NCBI RefSeq assembly: GCF_001280435.1
Contig: NZ_LBIP01000013.1
Coordinates: forward strand, 248,001-312,000
Source of the DNA: Mangrovimonas xylaniphaga
Lineage (GTDB): Bacteria; Bacteroidota; Bacteroidia; Flavobacteriales; Flavobacteriaceae
Length of the DNA stretch: 64,000 nucleotides
Reading direction: 5' to 3'
Shown: positions 27,315 to 37,018 of the stretch, piece by piece
Layout of the letters: each line of letters begins with the position of its first letter
Numbering within the stretch: position 1 is the stretch's first letter
Notes under the pieces: model-generated
Told to the model about the DNA's origin: nothing
Seen by the model: only the letters and a program-made list of their open reading frames with translations
Database searches by the model: none
Translations under genes and position numbers: made by a program

Positions 27315-28520
27315 ATGAAAACAAACACCTTACTTGAAATCGCTCAGAATTTTGGGAGTCCAGTTTATGTTTATGATGCTGAAAAAATTGCTTCCCAGTA
27401 TAAACGTTTAACATCTGCGTTTAGTAAGGTGAAACAGTTGAAAATCAACTATGCTGCTAAAGCACTTTCCAACATTTCCGTTTTAAAGTTGTTGAACAGC
27501 TTAGGCTCTGGCTTGGATACTGTTTCCATTCAAGAGGTGAAATTAGGATTGGCCGCTGGATTTACTCCAGAGCGTATCATTTTCACTCCAAATGGTGTAT
27601 CCTTGGAAGAAATTGAGGAAGCTGCTAAATTGGGAGTACAAATCAATATTGACAACCTTTCAATTTTGGAGCAATTTGGGACCATTCACCCAAAGACGCC
27701 AGTTTGTATCAGAATCAATCCTCATGTGATGGCCGGTGGAAACACCAACATTTCTGTAGGGCATATTGATAGTAAATTTGGAATTTCAATTCATCAAATC
27801 CCGCACATCCTTCGCATTGTTGAAAATACCCAAATGACCATTAACGGTATCCACATGCATACAGGAAGTGACATTTTGGACATTGATGTATTCCTATATG
27901 CAAGTGAAATATTATTCGATACCGCTAAGCATTTTAAAAACTTGGATTTCATCGATTTTGGTTCAGGATTCAAGGTTCCTTACAAAGAGGGAGATATTGA
28001 AACCAATATAGAGGAGTTTGGTAAGAAATTGACCAAACGCTTTACTGAATTCTGTAAAGACTACGGAAAAGAATTAACCTTAGCCTTCGAACCTGGGAAG
28101 TTTCTGGTGAGCGAATCTGGATTTTTCCTAACCAAAGTAAACGCTATCAAGCAAACCACCTCTACAGTATTTGCTCAAGTAGATACAGGATTCAACCATT
28201 TGATTCGCCCAATGCTTTACGGGGCACAACACGAAATTGTCAACCTTTCCAACCCTAGAGGAAAAGAACGTTTTTATTCAGTTGTGGGTTACATCTGCGA
28301 AACAGATACTTTCGCTAGCAACAGACGTATCAAGGAAATTACCGAAGGTGATATCTTGGCATTTAAAAATGCTGGGGCCTACTGTTATTCGATGGCCTCT
28401 AACTACAATTCACGTTTCCGTCCGGCCGAAGTCCTTTGGTACAAGGACGCCGCCCATCTAATTAGAAAAAGGGAAACGTTTGAGGACATTATCAAAAATC
28501 AAATAGAGATTGAATTATAA
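27315..28520 (+). CDS. lysA: Diaminopimelate decarboxylase
   Basis: A 401-residue fold-III PLP enzyme that decarboxylates meso-diaminopimelate to lysine, the last step of lysine synthesis. PLP lysine is Lys49 in NYAAKALSN. Other family marks are HMHTGSDI, DFGSGFKVPY (phosphate binding), EPGKFLVSESG and the active-site Cys in GYICETDTF, followed by AGAYCYSMASNYNSR. Length is normal. It is a single gene between its own promoter box and a strong terminator. Confidence 0.95.
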   Translation: MKTNTLLEIAQNFGSPVYVYDAEKIASQYKRLTSAFSKVKQLKINYAAKALSNISVLKLLNSLGSGLDTVSIQEVKLGLAAGFTPERIIFTPNGVSLEEIEEAAKLGVQINIDNLSILEQFGTIHPKTPVCIRINPHVMAGGNTNISVGHIDSKFGISIHQIPHILRIVENTQMTINGIHMHTGSDILDIDVFLYASEILFDTAKHFKNLDFIDFGSGFKVPYKEGDIETNIEEFGKKLTKRFTEFCKDYGKELTLAFEPGKFLVSESGFFLTKVNAIKQTTSTVFAQVDTGFNHLIRPMLYGAQHEIVNLSNPRGKERFYSVVGYICETDTFASNRRIKEITEGDILAFKNAGAYCYSMASNYNSRFRPAEVLWYKDAAHLIRKRETFEDIIKNQIEIEL

Positions 28521-28524
28521 AAAC

Positions 28525-28558
28525 AAAAAGCGCTAATTAACAAATTAGCGCTTTTTTT
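28525..28558 (+). terminator. Rho-independent terminator of lysA
   Basis: A 14-bp perfect stem (AAAAAGCGCTAATT / AATTAGCGCTTTTT) with a 4-nt loop and a T tract, beginning 4 nt after the lysA stop. Confidence 0.9.
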
Positions 28559-28619
28559 ATATATTTATTGTACTCAAACTCATCTTATTGAGGTTAGTTT
28601 TTGCTTTTAAACCCTATTT

Positions 28620-29705
28620 ATGACGCACAAGTTTACTATCAATAAGAACATCCACGAGGCTGAAACCCTACCCGCACATTTTTACAGAAGTCAAGACGTT
28701 TTCGACAACATTAAAGAAGACATCTTTTTACGGTCGTGGCAATGGGTAGGCGATACACAACTATTGCCCTTTGCCGAAACGGTTTATCCGTTTTACCTTT
28801 TAGACAACTATCTTTCTGAACCGTTGGTGTTGGTAAGACCCTCCGACCAAAGCATCAAGTGCTTTAGCAATGTTTGCACCCATCGAGGAAACATTGTAGT
28901 CTTAAACCCAGGGAAACAAAAGACGTTACAGTGCATGTACCATGGCCGAAGGTTCAATCTGGATGGAACTTTCAAATCCATGCCCGAGTTCGATACTGCC
29001 GAAAATTTCCCTAGGCCTTGCGACAACCTTCATGAATTCCCTGTTGCCACTTTGGACCCCTTCATTTTTGTAAGTCTCAATCCTTTGTTTGACTTCAATT
29101 CTGTATTGAATACAATGAAAGAACGCATCGGTTTTTTACCATTGCACCAATTTAAATTGAGAAACGACCTCAGCAAGGACTACCTTGTCAATTGCCATTG
29201 GGCTTTGTATTGCGACAACTATTTGGAAGGCCTTCACATTCCTTTCGTACACGATGACTTAAACAGCATTTTGGACTATGGAGATTACACCACAATTTTA
29301 TATGACCACTGCAACCTCCAAATTGGATACACCAATGCAAGTGAAGAAGTTTTTGACCTTCCTAAAGAACATATAGATTTTGGCAAACAGGTCGCCGCCT
29401 ATTATTATTGGATATTTCCAAACATGATGTTCAATTTTTATCCTTGGGGCTTATCTATCAATATTGTAAAACCATTAGGTTTAAACAAAACCAAAGTATC
29501 CTTTATCACCTATGTCTATGACGAAACTAAATTGGATAAGGGTGCAGGCGCACTTTTGGACAAAGTAGAACGTGAAGATGAATTTGTAGTAGAACTTGTC
29601 AACAAAGGTGTGCAATCAAGATTTTATAACACAGGAAGATTTTCTCCCACAAGGGAGCAAGGGGTCCACCACTTCCATTCCCTACTCGCTAAATATTTAA
29701 ATTAA
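28620..29705 (+). CDS. Rieske-type ring-hydroxylating oxygenase, alpha subunit-like
   Basis: A 361-residue protein with an N-terminal Rieske [2Fe-2S] domain: Cys86-x-His88 in NVCTHRG and Cys105-x2-His108 in QCMYHGRRF. The catalytic domain has the mononuclear iron motif NYLEGLHIPFVH (Asn200, Glu203, His206, His211). The family hydroxylates or demethylates aromatic or quaternary-amine substrates with an external reductase. No reductase or ferredoxin gene is nearby, so the electron donor and substrate are unknown. The next gene begins 11 bp later, suggesting co-transcription with the AI-2E-type permease. Confidence 0.9.
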   Translation: MTHKFTINKNIHEAETLPAHFYRSQDVFDNIKEDIFLRSWQWVGDTQLLPFAETVYPFYLLDNYLSEPLVLVRPSDQSIKCFSNVCTHRGNIVVLNPGKQKTLQCMYHGRRFNLDGTFKSMPEFDTAENFPRPCDNLHEFPVATLDPFIFVSLNPLFDFNSVLNTMKERIGFLPLHQFKLRNDLSKDYLVNCHWALYCDNYLEGLHIPFVHDDLNSILDYGDYTTILYDHCNLQIGYTNASEEVFDLPKEHIDFGKQVAAYYYWIFPNMMFNFYPWGLSINIVKPLGLNKTKVSFITYVYDETKLDKGAGALLDKVEREDEFVVELVNKGVQSRFYNTGRFSPTREQGVHHFHSLLAKYLN

Positions 29706-29716
29706 TCCAACGCAAT

Positions 29717-30766
29717 ATGAAACAAATTCCGCCCTCCGTTATCCGACAGGTTTTTCTTCTTATCCTGATTACTTTTATAGCCTATCTCATTTGCTTGGAA
29801 ATGATTCCTTATCTAACCGGTGTGTTGGGAGCCATAACCATTTACTTTTTATTTCAAAAATGGATGACCTATTTGGTAAAAGTAAAACGATGGGGCGTAA
29901 ACGCGGCTGCTATATTCCTGATGTTCTTGTCATTTCTAATCATTCTGGTACCTGTAGCAGGTATTATTTGGATGCTGGGAAATAAGATAGGACATGCCGT
30001 GGACAACAGTACCGAAGTAATCAATGCCTTCAAGGAGCAATTTGGCAAGGTAGAAAGCTATGTGGGCTTTGATATCAACTCCCAAATAGATACGACAAAA
30101 ATAACTAGCTGGTTATCTGAAAATTTGCAGGCTTTTGCTGGAGGCACCTTTAATGCGGTCATTGCGGTTGGAATCATGTACTTTATGCTGTATTACATGC
30201 TCACCAACCGTAGAGAATTGGGAACTTCCTTGAACAAATATGTTCCAATGAATAAAGAAGGTTTGGTTGAAGTTGGCAAGGAAATAAAGGCCATGGTACG
30301 ATCTAACGCCTTGGGAATTCCTTTGGTAGCCATAGCCCAAGGTATTGTGGCCTTGATCGGCTTTCTCATCTTTGGAGTGGAATCGCCGTTTTTTTGGTTT
30401 GTCATTACAATTATAGGTTCCATGATTCCGTTTGTGGGGACTTTGGTTGGAATCCTCCCTGTATTTTTAATTACTCTATCCGCTGGCCATACCGTCCAAG
30501 CTTGGGGGATTCTTATTTATGGTTTTGTGATTGTTGGATCCACAGATAATATCATCCGTTTGTTTATTCTAAAAAAGCTGGATAATGTTCACCCTTTAAT
30601 AACTTTGGTCGGCGTGATTGTTGGTGTACCTTTATTTGGATTTATTGGATTAATATTTGGACCATTGCTCATCAGTTTGTTCTTAATTCTAATCAAAACC
30701 TACAAAGCGCAATACGGCGCGAAAGACCCCATGGAATGGCATCATTTGCATCAAGAAAACGAATAA
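29717..30766 (+). CDS. AI-2E family transporter (TqsA/PerM-like)
   Basis: A 349-residue multi-pass membrane protein with two N-terminal helices, a soluble segment at about 95-140, and five or six further helices. The family segments are GTFNAVIAVGIMYFMLYYML, LGIPLVAIAQGIVALIGFLIFGV, GSMIPFVGTLVGILPV and FGFIGLIFGPLLISLFL. Members export autoinducer-2 or other small molecules, or act in Na/H exchange; the substrate here is not predictable. It probably shares a transcript with the Rieske oxygenase gene 11 bp upstream. Confidence 0.88.
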   Translation: MKQIPPSVIRQVFLLILITFIAYLICLEMIPYLTGVLGAITIYFLFQKWMTYLVKVKRWGVNAAAIFLMFLSFLIILVPVAGIIWMLGNKIGHAVDNSTEVINAFKEQFGKVESYVGFDINSQIDTTKITSWLSENLQAFAGGTFNAVIAVGIMYFMLYYMLTNRRELGTSLNKYVPMNKEGLVEVGKEIKAMVRSNALGIPLVAIAQGIVALIGFLIFGVESPFFWFVITIIGSMIPFVGTLVGILPVFLITLSAGHTVQAWGILIYGFVIVGSTDNIIRLFILKKLDNVHPLITLVGVIVGVPLFGFIGLIFGPLLISLFLILIKTYKAQYGAKDPMEWHHLHQENE

Positions 30767-31287
30767 ATTATTTTTATCAATTTAACACTTCAACTCTTTT
30801 ATTCAAAACAAATAAGCCGATTCAATGAGGATATTATAATTTTCCTTACCTTTAAAATACCCTAAAGTCTTTTTAAACAATTAATTAAGGCTTGTATGAC
30901 TAAACGACCAGCAGCATTGTTCGCCCTTAAAGCAGGTATAAACACCTCGAAAAATCAGCATAATGTCAGTCAGACGCTGCTTATTGAAGAATTGCATGTA
31001 GCATCTTTATTTGCTTTTGACAACTTCCGAGAGCACTTACTCGCCTTTTCTTATTTAACAACACAAAGGGCTCCCCTTCCCTTCTTTATTTCCCAAGTCA
31101 TTAAATAAAAAGCACAGCCCTAATTCTGCTTAACAACACAGTCTTAACTCACTTATTTAAAGATTTTACCGCTCCAATTCACCCAATTTTTCAGTGCATT
31201 AGAACACTTACACTTGTTATGTTTTGCTAATTAATCCAAATAGATTAGGCTAACAACAGTCCTAGTCCATTGTAAATTCAATGAATT
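30767..31287. other. 521-bp intergenic region without a clear gene
   Basis: The largest gap in the window. It holds one 70-codon open frame (30896-31108, plus strand) that I do not accept as a gene: it has no recognisable family and no near consensus promoter. TTAACAACACA occurs twice (31055-31065, 31130-31140), with a related TAACAACAGT at 31251-31260. No strong terminator hairpin or perfect -7 box was found. It may contain the promoter of the following exported-protein gene or an undetected RNA. Confidence 0.4.
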
Positions 31288-32067
31288 ATGAAAACAAAGT
31301 ATCTGTACCCCAAAAGTTCCCTACAACTCCAAAAATTTACCATTATCCTACTTCTAGTTACATTTTGCCTACCACTGTCCTTGCTTTCACAATCTAACCG
31401 TCGAATGCTGAACTTAACAGAATTTACTGTAAAAATGGGCCACAACTCCCAGTTTAAGGAAGGTGTTAAGATGTGGAAAAAATGCTACAACGATAACAAC
31501 GGTACCTTTAAATGGAACATGTGGCAACGGTTTCAGGGAGAAGGCAACGTTTACGTGCTAACTAGTACCATGAATAATTGGGCTGAATTGGACAAAGACG
31601 ACGAGGATACGGCCAGCAACAATTGCCGCTCAAAAGCCATGGATTTTATTTGGCCACACGTTGAAAAAGTACAGTACAATCTGGCAGAATCCATTCCCGA
31701 AATTAGTAGACCAAGTCCTTTGGAAGGTACCAAGGTTGTTTGGACCTACAATGTGAAAATTTCAGATTATTCCGCCTTTAAAGAAGTAACCAAGGAAATA
31801 TCCTCTACAATGCGCAGTTCAGGTGGGGGCATTAGAGGGACTTGGTATAATGTTGTTGGTGGCGGCCCTGATGTTGCCGATTTCTTTATTGCGATTCCAT
31901 TTGTAAATTTTGCTGAATTGGACAAAGACACCGATGGAGTTTGGGAGGTTTATGAAAAAGCCCATGGCAAAAAGAAAGCCGACGAGTTAAGAGCAAAATT
32001 CAGATCTGCTTTAATTTCCGATTGGGCCTATCTGTACTCTTATATGGAAGACCTTTCATCCAACTAA
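31288..32067 (+). CDS. Exported protein with two NIPSNAP-like repeats
   Basis: A 259-residue protein with a signal peptide whose hydrophobic core is about residues 17-34 (IILLLVTFCLPLSLLSQ). The mature part has two similar halves, about 40-130 and 148-255. Each opens with a strand-helix unit (FTVKMGHNSQFKEGVKMW; NVKISDYSAFKEVTKEI) and has WAELDKDDED or FAELDKDTDG near its middle. The pattern suggests a dimeric alpha/beta-barrel (NIPSNAP- or ABM-like) pair. Function unknown. It starts a probable operon with the MFS transporter gene 9 bp downstream. Confidence 0.75.
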   Translation: MKTKYLYPKSSLQLQKFTIILLLVTFCLPLSLLSQSNRRMLNLTEFTVKMGHNSQFKEGVKMWKKCYNDNNGTFKWNMWQRFQGEGNVYVLTSTMNNWAELDKDDEDTASNNCRSKAMDFIWPHVEKVQYNLAESIPEISRPSPLEGTKVVWTYNVKISDYSAFKEVTKEISSTMRSSGGGIRGTWYNVVGGGPDVADFFIAIPFVNFAELDKDTDGVWEVYEKAHGKKKADELRAKFRSALISDWAYLYSYMEDLSSN

Positions 32068-32076
32068 GGGTTTCCC

Positions 32077-33438
32077 ATGTTTTCAAAAACCGAAAAAATT
32101 GCTTTGAAACCTTCTAAAAATAGATGGGTATTATCTGAAAGTGCACTGACAAGATATATCACCTTTTCTATTTTATATGCAGCTCAAGGAATTCCTGAAG
32201 GCATTACTTTTTTTGCAATACCCGCTTGGTTAGCCATGAATGGTAAATCACCAAGCTATATTGCAAGCTATGTGGCCGTAATAGGAATTCCATGGAGCTT
32301 CAAAATTCTTATTGCTCCAATTATGGATCGTTTTACATTTTTGCCCATGGGAAGAAAACGTCCCTGGGTTATTCTAGGCCAAATGGGACTTATTATTAGT
32401 TTTTTGTCCATCGGTTTTGTAAATAACCCACTTAACAATCTCCAAGGACTAATGATTGCCGGATTCTGCATCAGCTTCTTTGGAGCCTTTCAAGATGTTG
32501 CTACCGACGGTATGGCTGTAGATTTAGTTCCATCCAAACAACAAGCTAGGGCCAATGGCCTCATGTGGGGAACAAAAATTATTGGCACTTCTGCATCCTT
32601 AGCCATTGGCACTAGTTTGCTCAACAGTATTGGGTTCCATAAAACTATCAACTCGCTTGCTATAGTAGTGTTCTTGATCATGTTGGTTCCTATATATTGC
32701 AGAGAACGTCCTGGAGAAAAATGGATGCCATGGTCCTTAGGGGAGGCTAGTAAAGCTACTAAATCCATTCAGCTATCCAATTGGAAAACTATCTTTAAAA
32801 ACCTCTCAAAAGTTGTCATACTACCCTCCAGTCTAATCTTGAGTATTTCCTCTTTTATTATTGGAATCATGTACGGCTTGATAGACACACTACTTCCCAT
32901 ATTTACCGTTCAGGAATTGGGTTGGACCAACACGAAATTCTCTCAAGTTTTTTCTGTTATGACCATTCTAGGAGGCTTATTGGGAATGTTTGTTGGAGGT
33001 GCTATGGTAGATTTCTTTGGAAAACTTAAAATGATGTCTTTATATCTAATATTTCTTGCAATTTTAATAATAGGTTTTGGCTTATTTCCAAGCTTATGGC
33101 ATCATAAAGCAATGATTTACGGGTTTATTCTGAGCTATTATACTGGATATACGTTTTTATGTATTTCCATTTTTGCCACGGCCATGCATCTCTGTTGGAA
33201 AACAGTAGCCGCTACCCAATTTACCCTTTATATGGCGCTTAGCAATATGGGGCGCGCTTCTGGATCTGGACTATTGGGACCTTTAAAAAACAATTTGAGT
33301 TGGGAACAGGTATTTTTTGTAACCGCGCTAGCGCCTTTAATGATGCTATTCATGATTAGGTATATCAATTTTTTGAAACATAAAAAATCCATCAAAGCTT
33401 TTGTAAAAATATCCCCTGTAAAACTTGATTCCAATTAA
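32077..33438 (+). CDS. MFS transporter, AmpG/SLC33-like
   Basis: A 453-residue protein with about twelve membrane helices. FSILYAAQGIPEGITFFAIPAWLA and DRFTFLPMGRKRPWVILGQ (the loop 2-3 MFS motif) and FGAFQDVATDGMAVDLVP are typical of AmpG-type permeases, which import muropeptides in Proteobacteria, and of the related acetyl-CoA carriers. The real substrate is unknown. Its neighbours, two acyltransferase-like membrane proteins of the DUF418 and DUF1624 types, make an acyl-donor or cell-envelope sugar substrate thinkable, but this is inference only. Confidence 0.85.
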   Translation: MFSKTEKIALKPSKNRWVLSESALTRYITFSILYAAQGIPEGITFFAIPAWLAMNGKSPSYIASYVAVIGIPWSFKILIAPIMDRFTFLPMGRKRPWVILGQMGLIISFLSIGFVNNPLNNLQGLMIAGFCISFFGAFQDVATDGMAVDLVPSKQQARANGLMWGTKIIGTSASLAIGTSLLNSIGFHKTINSLAIVVFLIMLVPIYCRERPGEKWMPWSLGEASKATKSIQLSNWKTIFKNLSKVVILPSSLILSISSFIIGIMYGLIDTLLPIFTVQELGWTNTKFSQVFSVMTILGGLLGMFVGGAMVDFFGKLKMMSLYLIFLAILIIGFGLFPSLWHHKAMIYGFILSYYTGYTFLCISIFATAMHLCWKTVAATQFTLYMALSNMGRASGSGLLGPLKNNLSWEQVFFVTALAPLMMLFMIRYINFLKHKKSIKAFVKISPVKLDSN

Positions 33439-33647
33439 ACAATACTCACAAAACCATATGAAAACCAAACTAGACCTTCCTTACCAATCAATACTCCTCA
33501 ATAACAACTTTCAAAAAGGGTGTAATCCAATTTTAAAACTTTAATCCAAAAAATTTCTTCGAATAAACCATATCAATATTAAAATGTATATCTAAAGCCT
33601 ATCAGAGCGAGAAGCAATGACTGAACCCATCAAAAATCTCTAACACA

Positions 33648-34988
33648 ATGGAAACAACTAATCAAACAATATTACAGCCGACAAAATCCAAAGAGCGAAT
33701 CAATTCTTTGGATGTCATTCGAGGGGTTGCCCTTCTAGGGATTCTCTTAATGAATATCAATGGTATGGGGCTTCCCTTTGCCTATATGGACCCTACTATA
33801 TCCGGTGGAGCCGAAGGCTTAAACCTAAAAGCATGGATCATGACCAATATGTTATTTGAAGGGACCATGAGAGGCCTATTCACCTTACTTTTTGGAGCAG
33901 GAGTGATTTTACTAACCTCTCGTTTGGAACGCAGTGGTGCAGGAATAAAAACTGCCGATATTTATTATAGACGTCTTTTATGGCTATTAATTTTTGGAAT
34001 TATTAACGCCTACGTCTTTTTATGGCATGGAGATATTCTGTTCCATTATGCTGTGTTTGGACTTATGTTGTTTCCTTTTAGAAATACCCCGTCCAAAAAA
34101 TTAATCATAGGTGGTTTGGTATTGATAAGTTTAGGGGTGGTTTGGACTTACAGTGAATATAGGGACACTCTTAAAATCAAAAAAGAAGGGCTTGAAGCCG
34201 CGTCCTTAAAAAAAGCTAACGATTCCTTGACCTCGAAACAGACAGCCGCTTTGGGAAAATGGGAAAAATTGAACACCAAAATGCCTCAAGAAAAAATCGA
34301 CGAACAAATTGCAGAAATGCGCAATCCCAGTTACTGGTCCATTTTTAGTTACAAAGCTAAACACTATTCCGAACGCCAAGGCTGGTTTCTATATCGGTTT
34401 GACCTATGGGATGTTTTCAGTTATATGCTGCTGGGGATGGCATTTTTCAACCTAAGAATCTTTCACGGTGAAAAATCTTTTAAATATTATGGGGTTATGG
34501 CAATCATTGGTTATGGTATAGGGCTTTCTGTCAACTATTATGAAACTTCCCAACTTATCAAAAGCAGCTTTGACCCCATTGTAACTTCCAAAACCTTTAT
34601 CACCTATGATTTGGGAAGACTATTCACAACCTTGGGCCATGTGGGGTTTATCATGCTTTTCATTAAATCCGGAATATTGGGCTTCCTTCAAAAATCTTTA
34701 GCTGCGGTAGGAAGAATGGCCTTAACCAACTATTTAGTACACAGTATTATTGTGGCCTTTATTTTTCTAGGATTTGGATTTTCACTTTATGGACAATTGG
34801 AACGCCATCAACTATATTACATCGTTTTTGCCATTTGGATTGCCCAATTAATCTACAGTCCCATTTGGTTAAAATATTTTAGATATGGCCCATTTGAATG
34901 GCTATGGCGCTCCTTGACCTATAAACAAAAACAGCCTTTTAGAATTGAAGCCAAACAACCCTTAACAGTTAAAGCGACCGAATCTTGA
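33648..34988 (+). CDS. DUF418 family membrane protein (YeiB-like)
   Basis: A 446-residue multi-pass protein. It begins RINSLDVIRGVALLGILLMNI, the first-helix signature shared by DUF418 and acyltransferase-3-like families. A soluble linker at about 175-225 is charged (KKEGLEAASLKKANDSL). The C-terminal DUF418 region has AAVGRMALTNYLVHSII and ends FRYGPFEWLWRSLTY. The family is thought to be acyltransferase-like, but no activity is proven. The 210-bp gap upstream shows no clear promoter box. Confidence 0.88.
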   Translation: METTNQTILQPTKSKERINSLDVIRGVALLGILLMNINGMGLPFAYMDPTISGGAEGLNLKAWIMTNMLFEGTMRGLFTLLFGAGVILLTSRLERSGAGIKTADIYYRRLLWLLIFGIINAYVFLWHGDILFHYAVFGLMLFPFRNTPSKKLIIGGLVLISLGVVWTYSEYRDTLKIKKEGLEAASLKKANDSLTSKQTAALGKWEKLNTKMPQEKIDEQIAEMRNPSYWSIFSYKAKHYSERQGWFLYRFDLWDVFSYMLLGMAFFNLRIFHGEKSFKYYGVMAIIGYGIGLSVNYYETSQLIKSSFDPIVTSKTFITYDLGRLFTTLGHVGFIMLFIKSGILGFLQKSLAAVGRMALTNYLVHSIIVAFIFLGFGFSLYGQLERHQLYYIVFAIWIAQLIYSPIWLKYFRYGPFEWLWRSLTYKQKQPFRIEAKQPLTVKATES

Positions 34989-35078
34989 ATTTGCATTTTC
35001 GAATGTTTCTAACAATCAACGGATTATTATGCCTATATTTATTACAGTTCCTCAAGTCTTAGGTTTAATCTCTGATAG

Positions 35079-36266
35079 TTGCCTATGCTCATAAAAACCA
35101 ACCGAATTGAAACGATTGACCTCTTGCGGGGCGTGGTCATGGTACTCATGGCACTGGACCATACCAGGGATTATTTCCATATAGGAAATTCTATTAGCGA
35201 TCCAACCGATTTGGAAACCACTACTCCATTTCTATTCTTTACGAGATTCATAACGCACTATTGTGCGCCTGTTTTTATTTTTTTGGCGGGAACTTCAGCT
35301 TTTCTTTACGGAAGTAGAAAAACAAAACCTCAACTGTTCAAATTCCTTTTTACAAGAGGCTTATGGTTGATCTTCCTGGAAATTGTTCTGAACAATCTTA
35401 TCTGGCAATTCGATCCAGAATACAATTTGATTGTCCTCCAAGTTATTTGGGCCATTGGACTTTGTATGGTAGGCTTATCTTTTTTGATATTCCTCCCCAA
35501 AAAGATTCTCTTGGTTATTGGAGCTATATTGATAGCAGCCCATAATACTTTCGACAGCTTTACTTTTGAAGGGTCTAATATTCGCTCCATACTTTGGTAC
35601 ATATTCCATCAGCGTCAAGGCATTCCTCTTGGAGAAGACCACTTTATCATTTTTGCCTACCCTATTGCCCCATGGTTGGGCGTCATGGTTTTGGGTTATT
35701 GTTTTGGGGTGCTTTACAGTAAGGATTTTAATGCCGTTACTAGAAAAAAATGGTTACTACAATTTGGACTTTTTGCCATTGCGGCCTTTTTCATTATTCG
35801 AGGTATCAATATTTATGGTGATATGGTACCGTGGACCAAACAAAAGAACTTTGTATTTACGGTATTGTCCTTTTTCAATGTCACTAAATACCCACCATCC
35901 TTACTGTACGTACTGATCACCCTAGGGCCTGCTATGCTGTTTCTTTATGCATTTGAAGGTATCAAAACAAAAATCACGGACTTTTTTATTGTATTTGGAA
36001 GAGTGCCATTATTCTATTATTTCCTTCATGTACTGCTTATCCATGCTTTGGCCATTCTAGGCATCTTAATTTTGGGAGGCAGTTTGAGTGACCTAACAGC
36101 ATCAAGAGGTGGACTTTCTCCTTCCAGTATTGCTGCGTACGGGTACTCTTTATTTGTGGTTTATATAGTCTGGAATATCATTATAGCCATTCTTTACCCT
36201 ATCTGTAAAAAGTACATGAGGTACAAGGCGAAAAACAAAGCGAAATGGTGGCTCAGTTATCTATAA
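35079..36266 (+). CDS. DUF1624 / HGSNAT-like membrane acyltransferase homologue
   Basis: A 395-residue multi-pass protein starting RIETIDLLRGVVMVLMALDHTRDYF, the signature of the heparan-alpha-glucosaminide N-acetyltransferase-type catalytic domain; the His in ALDHTRDY corresponds to the conserved His of the family. About ten helices are visible (for example FGRVPLFYYFLHVLLIHALAIL). Members move acyl groups across membranes onto sugars. It follows the DUF418 gene at 90 bp, and the two could modify the same envelope glycan. The first Met of MPML is likely; the next possible one is MLI two codons later. Confidence 0.85.
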   Translation: MPMLIKTNRIETIDLLRGVVMVLMALDHTRDYFHIGNSISDPTDLETTTPFLFFTRFITHYCAPVFIFLAGTSAFLYGSRKTKPQLFKFLFTRGLWLIFLEIVLNNLIWQFDPEYNLIVLQVIWAIGLCMVGLSFLIFLPKKILLVIGAILIAAHNTFDSFTFEGSNIRSILWYIFHQRQGIPLGEDHFIIFAYPIAPWLGVMVLGYCFGVLYSKDFNAVTRKKWLLQFGLFAIAAFFIIRGINIYGDMVPWTKQKNFVFTVLSFFNVTKYPPSLLYVLITLGPAMLFLYAFEGIKTKITDFFIVFGRVPLFYYFLHVLLIHALAILGILILGGSLSDLTASRGGLSPSSIAAYGYSLFVVYIVWNIIIAILYPICKKYMRYKAKNKAKWWLSYL

Positions 36267-36468
36267 GGGCTTCAAATAAATGACTAAAAACAGGATAAAG
36301 AATAAAAAAACTGCAAGCTAAAACCCTTTTAAAACCTATAAAAAAAATTGAATTTCAAACATTTACACATTAATTAACCAATTCTTTAGTATATTTAATA
36401 CAGTATCGCAAACCAATTATTCTCCCCATTCATAAGAACATTTTTTGTGTAACTTAAAATTTGAAATT

Positions 36469-36804
36469 ATGAAACCCGAGGCAAACACTTGGACCAAAAC
36501 CGAATTGCAAGTCTATATTCTACTGCTTTGTGCCAATGCAGATTCTCATGAATCGGAGGCTGAAATCAACCTGATCAAGTCCAAATCTTCTCCTGAGATC
36601 TTCGAGAAAATGTACCAGGAATTTTCTAGTGACACAGAAGAACAGCGTTTTGAAAAAATTGATGACACGGTACAATTGCACCACTATTCCAACATAGAAT
36701 TGGCTCAGCTAAGAAGAGAAATGTACGAAGTATTTTTCTCCGACTGCAATTTTGCCATGATGGAACGCAATTTGGACAAGATTATGGATAACATTCTTTA
36801 TTAA
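36469..36804 (+). CDS. Small TerB-like hypothetical protein
   Basis: From ATG 36469 the protein has 111 residues; an in-frame TTG at 36445 would add eight residues but looks less likely. It is helical and acidic. TELQVYILLLCANADSHESEAEINLIKSK resembles the first metal-binding helix pair of TerB-like proteins (acidic cluster DSHESEAE). It has no signal peptide. Function unknown. A hairpin terminator begins at its stop codon, so it is probably transcribed apart from the channel operon that follows. Confidence 0.75.
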   Translation: MKPEANTWTKTELQVYILLLCANADSHESEAEINLIKSKSSPEIFEKMYQEFSSDTEEQRFEKIDDTVQLHHYSNIELAQLRREMYEVFFSDCNFAMMERNLDKIMDNILY

Positions 36805-36831
36805 ATATGGATGTTCAAGAAACATCCATAT
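36805..36831 (+). terminator. Hairpin after the TerB-like gene
   Basis: A perfect 11-bp stem (ATATGGATGTT / AACATCCATAT) with a 5-nt loop immediately after TAA 36802-36804. It is followed by ATTTC rather than a long T run, so termination may be partial. Confidence 0.6.
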
Positions 36832-37018
36832 ATTTCAGAAGCCTTGACATTTGGAAATCTCCCTACTTGAGTTACTGGCCACAAAATCCTTATGTCCTAT
36901 TGACAACTGCCTATTACAAACTTCCTTTTTCATCCAGGCTCCTTCTCGTTTCTCTCTCGCTATTTTCTCTCCATTATAAATTTCCTATTATAATTTCCTT
37001 TCAAATCCTCTACCTGAT

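Noticed and set aside
30896-31108. 70-codon plus-strand frame in the 521-bp gap
   Set aside because: No family, no perfect -7 box at a fitting distance, and no sign of coupling to a neighbour. Left as a possibility only.
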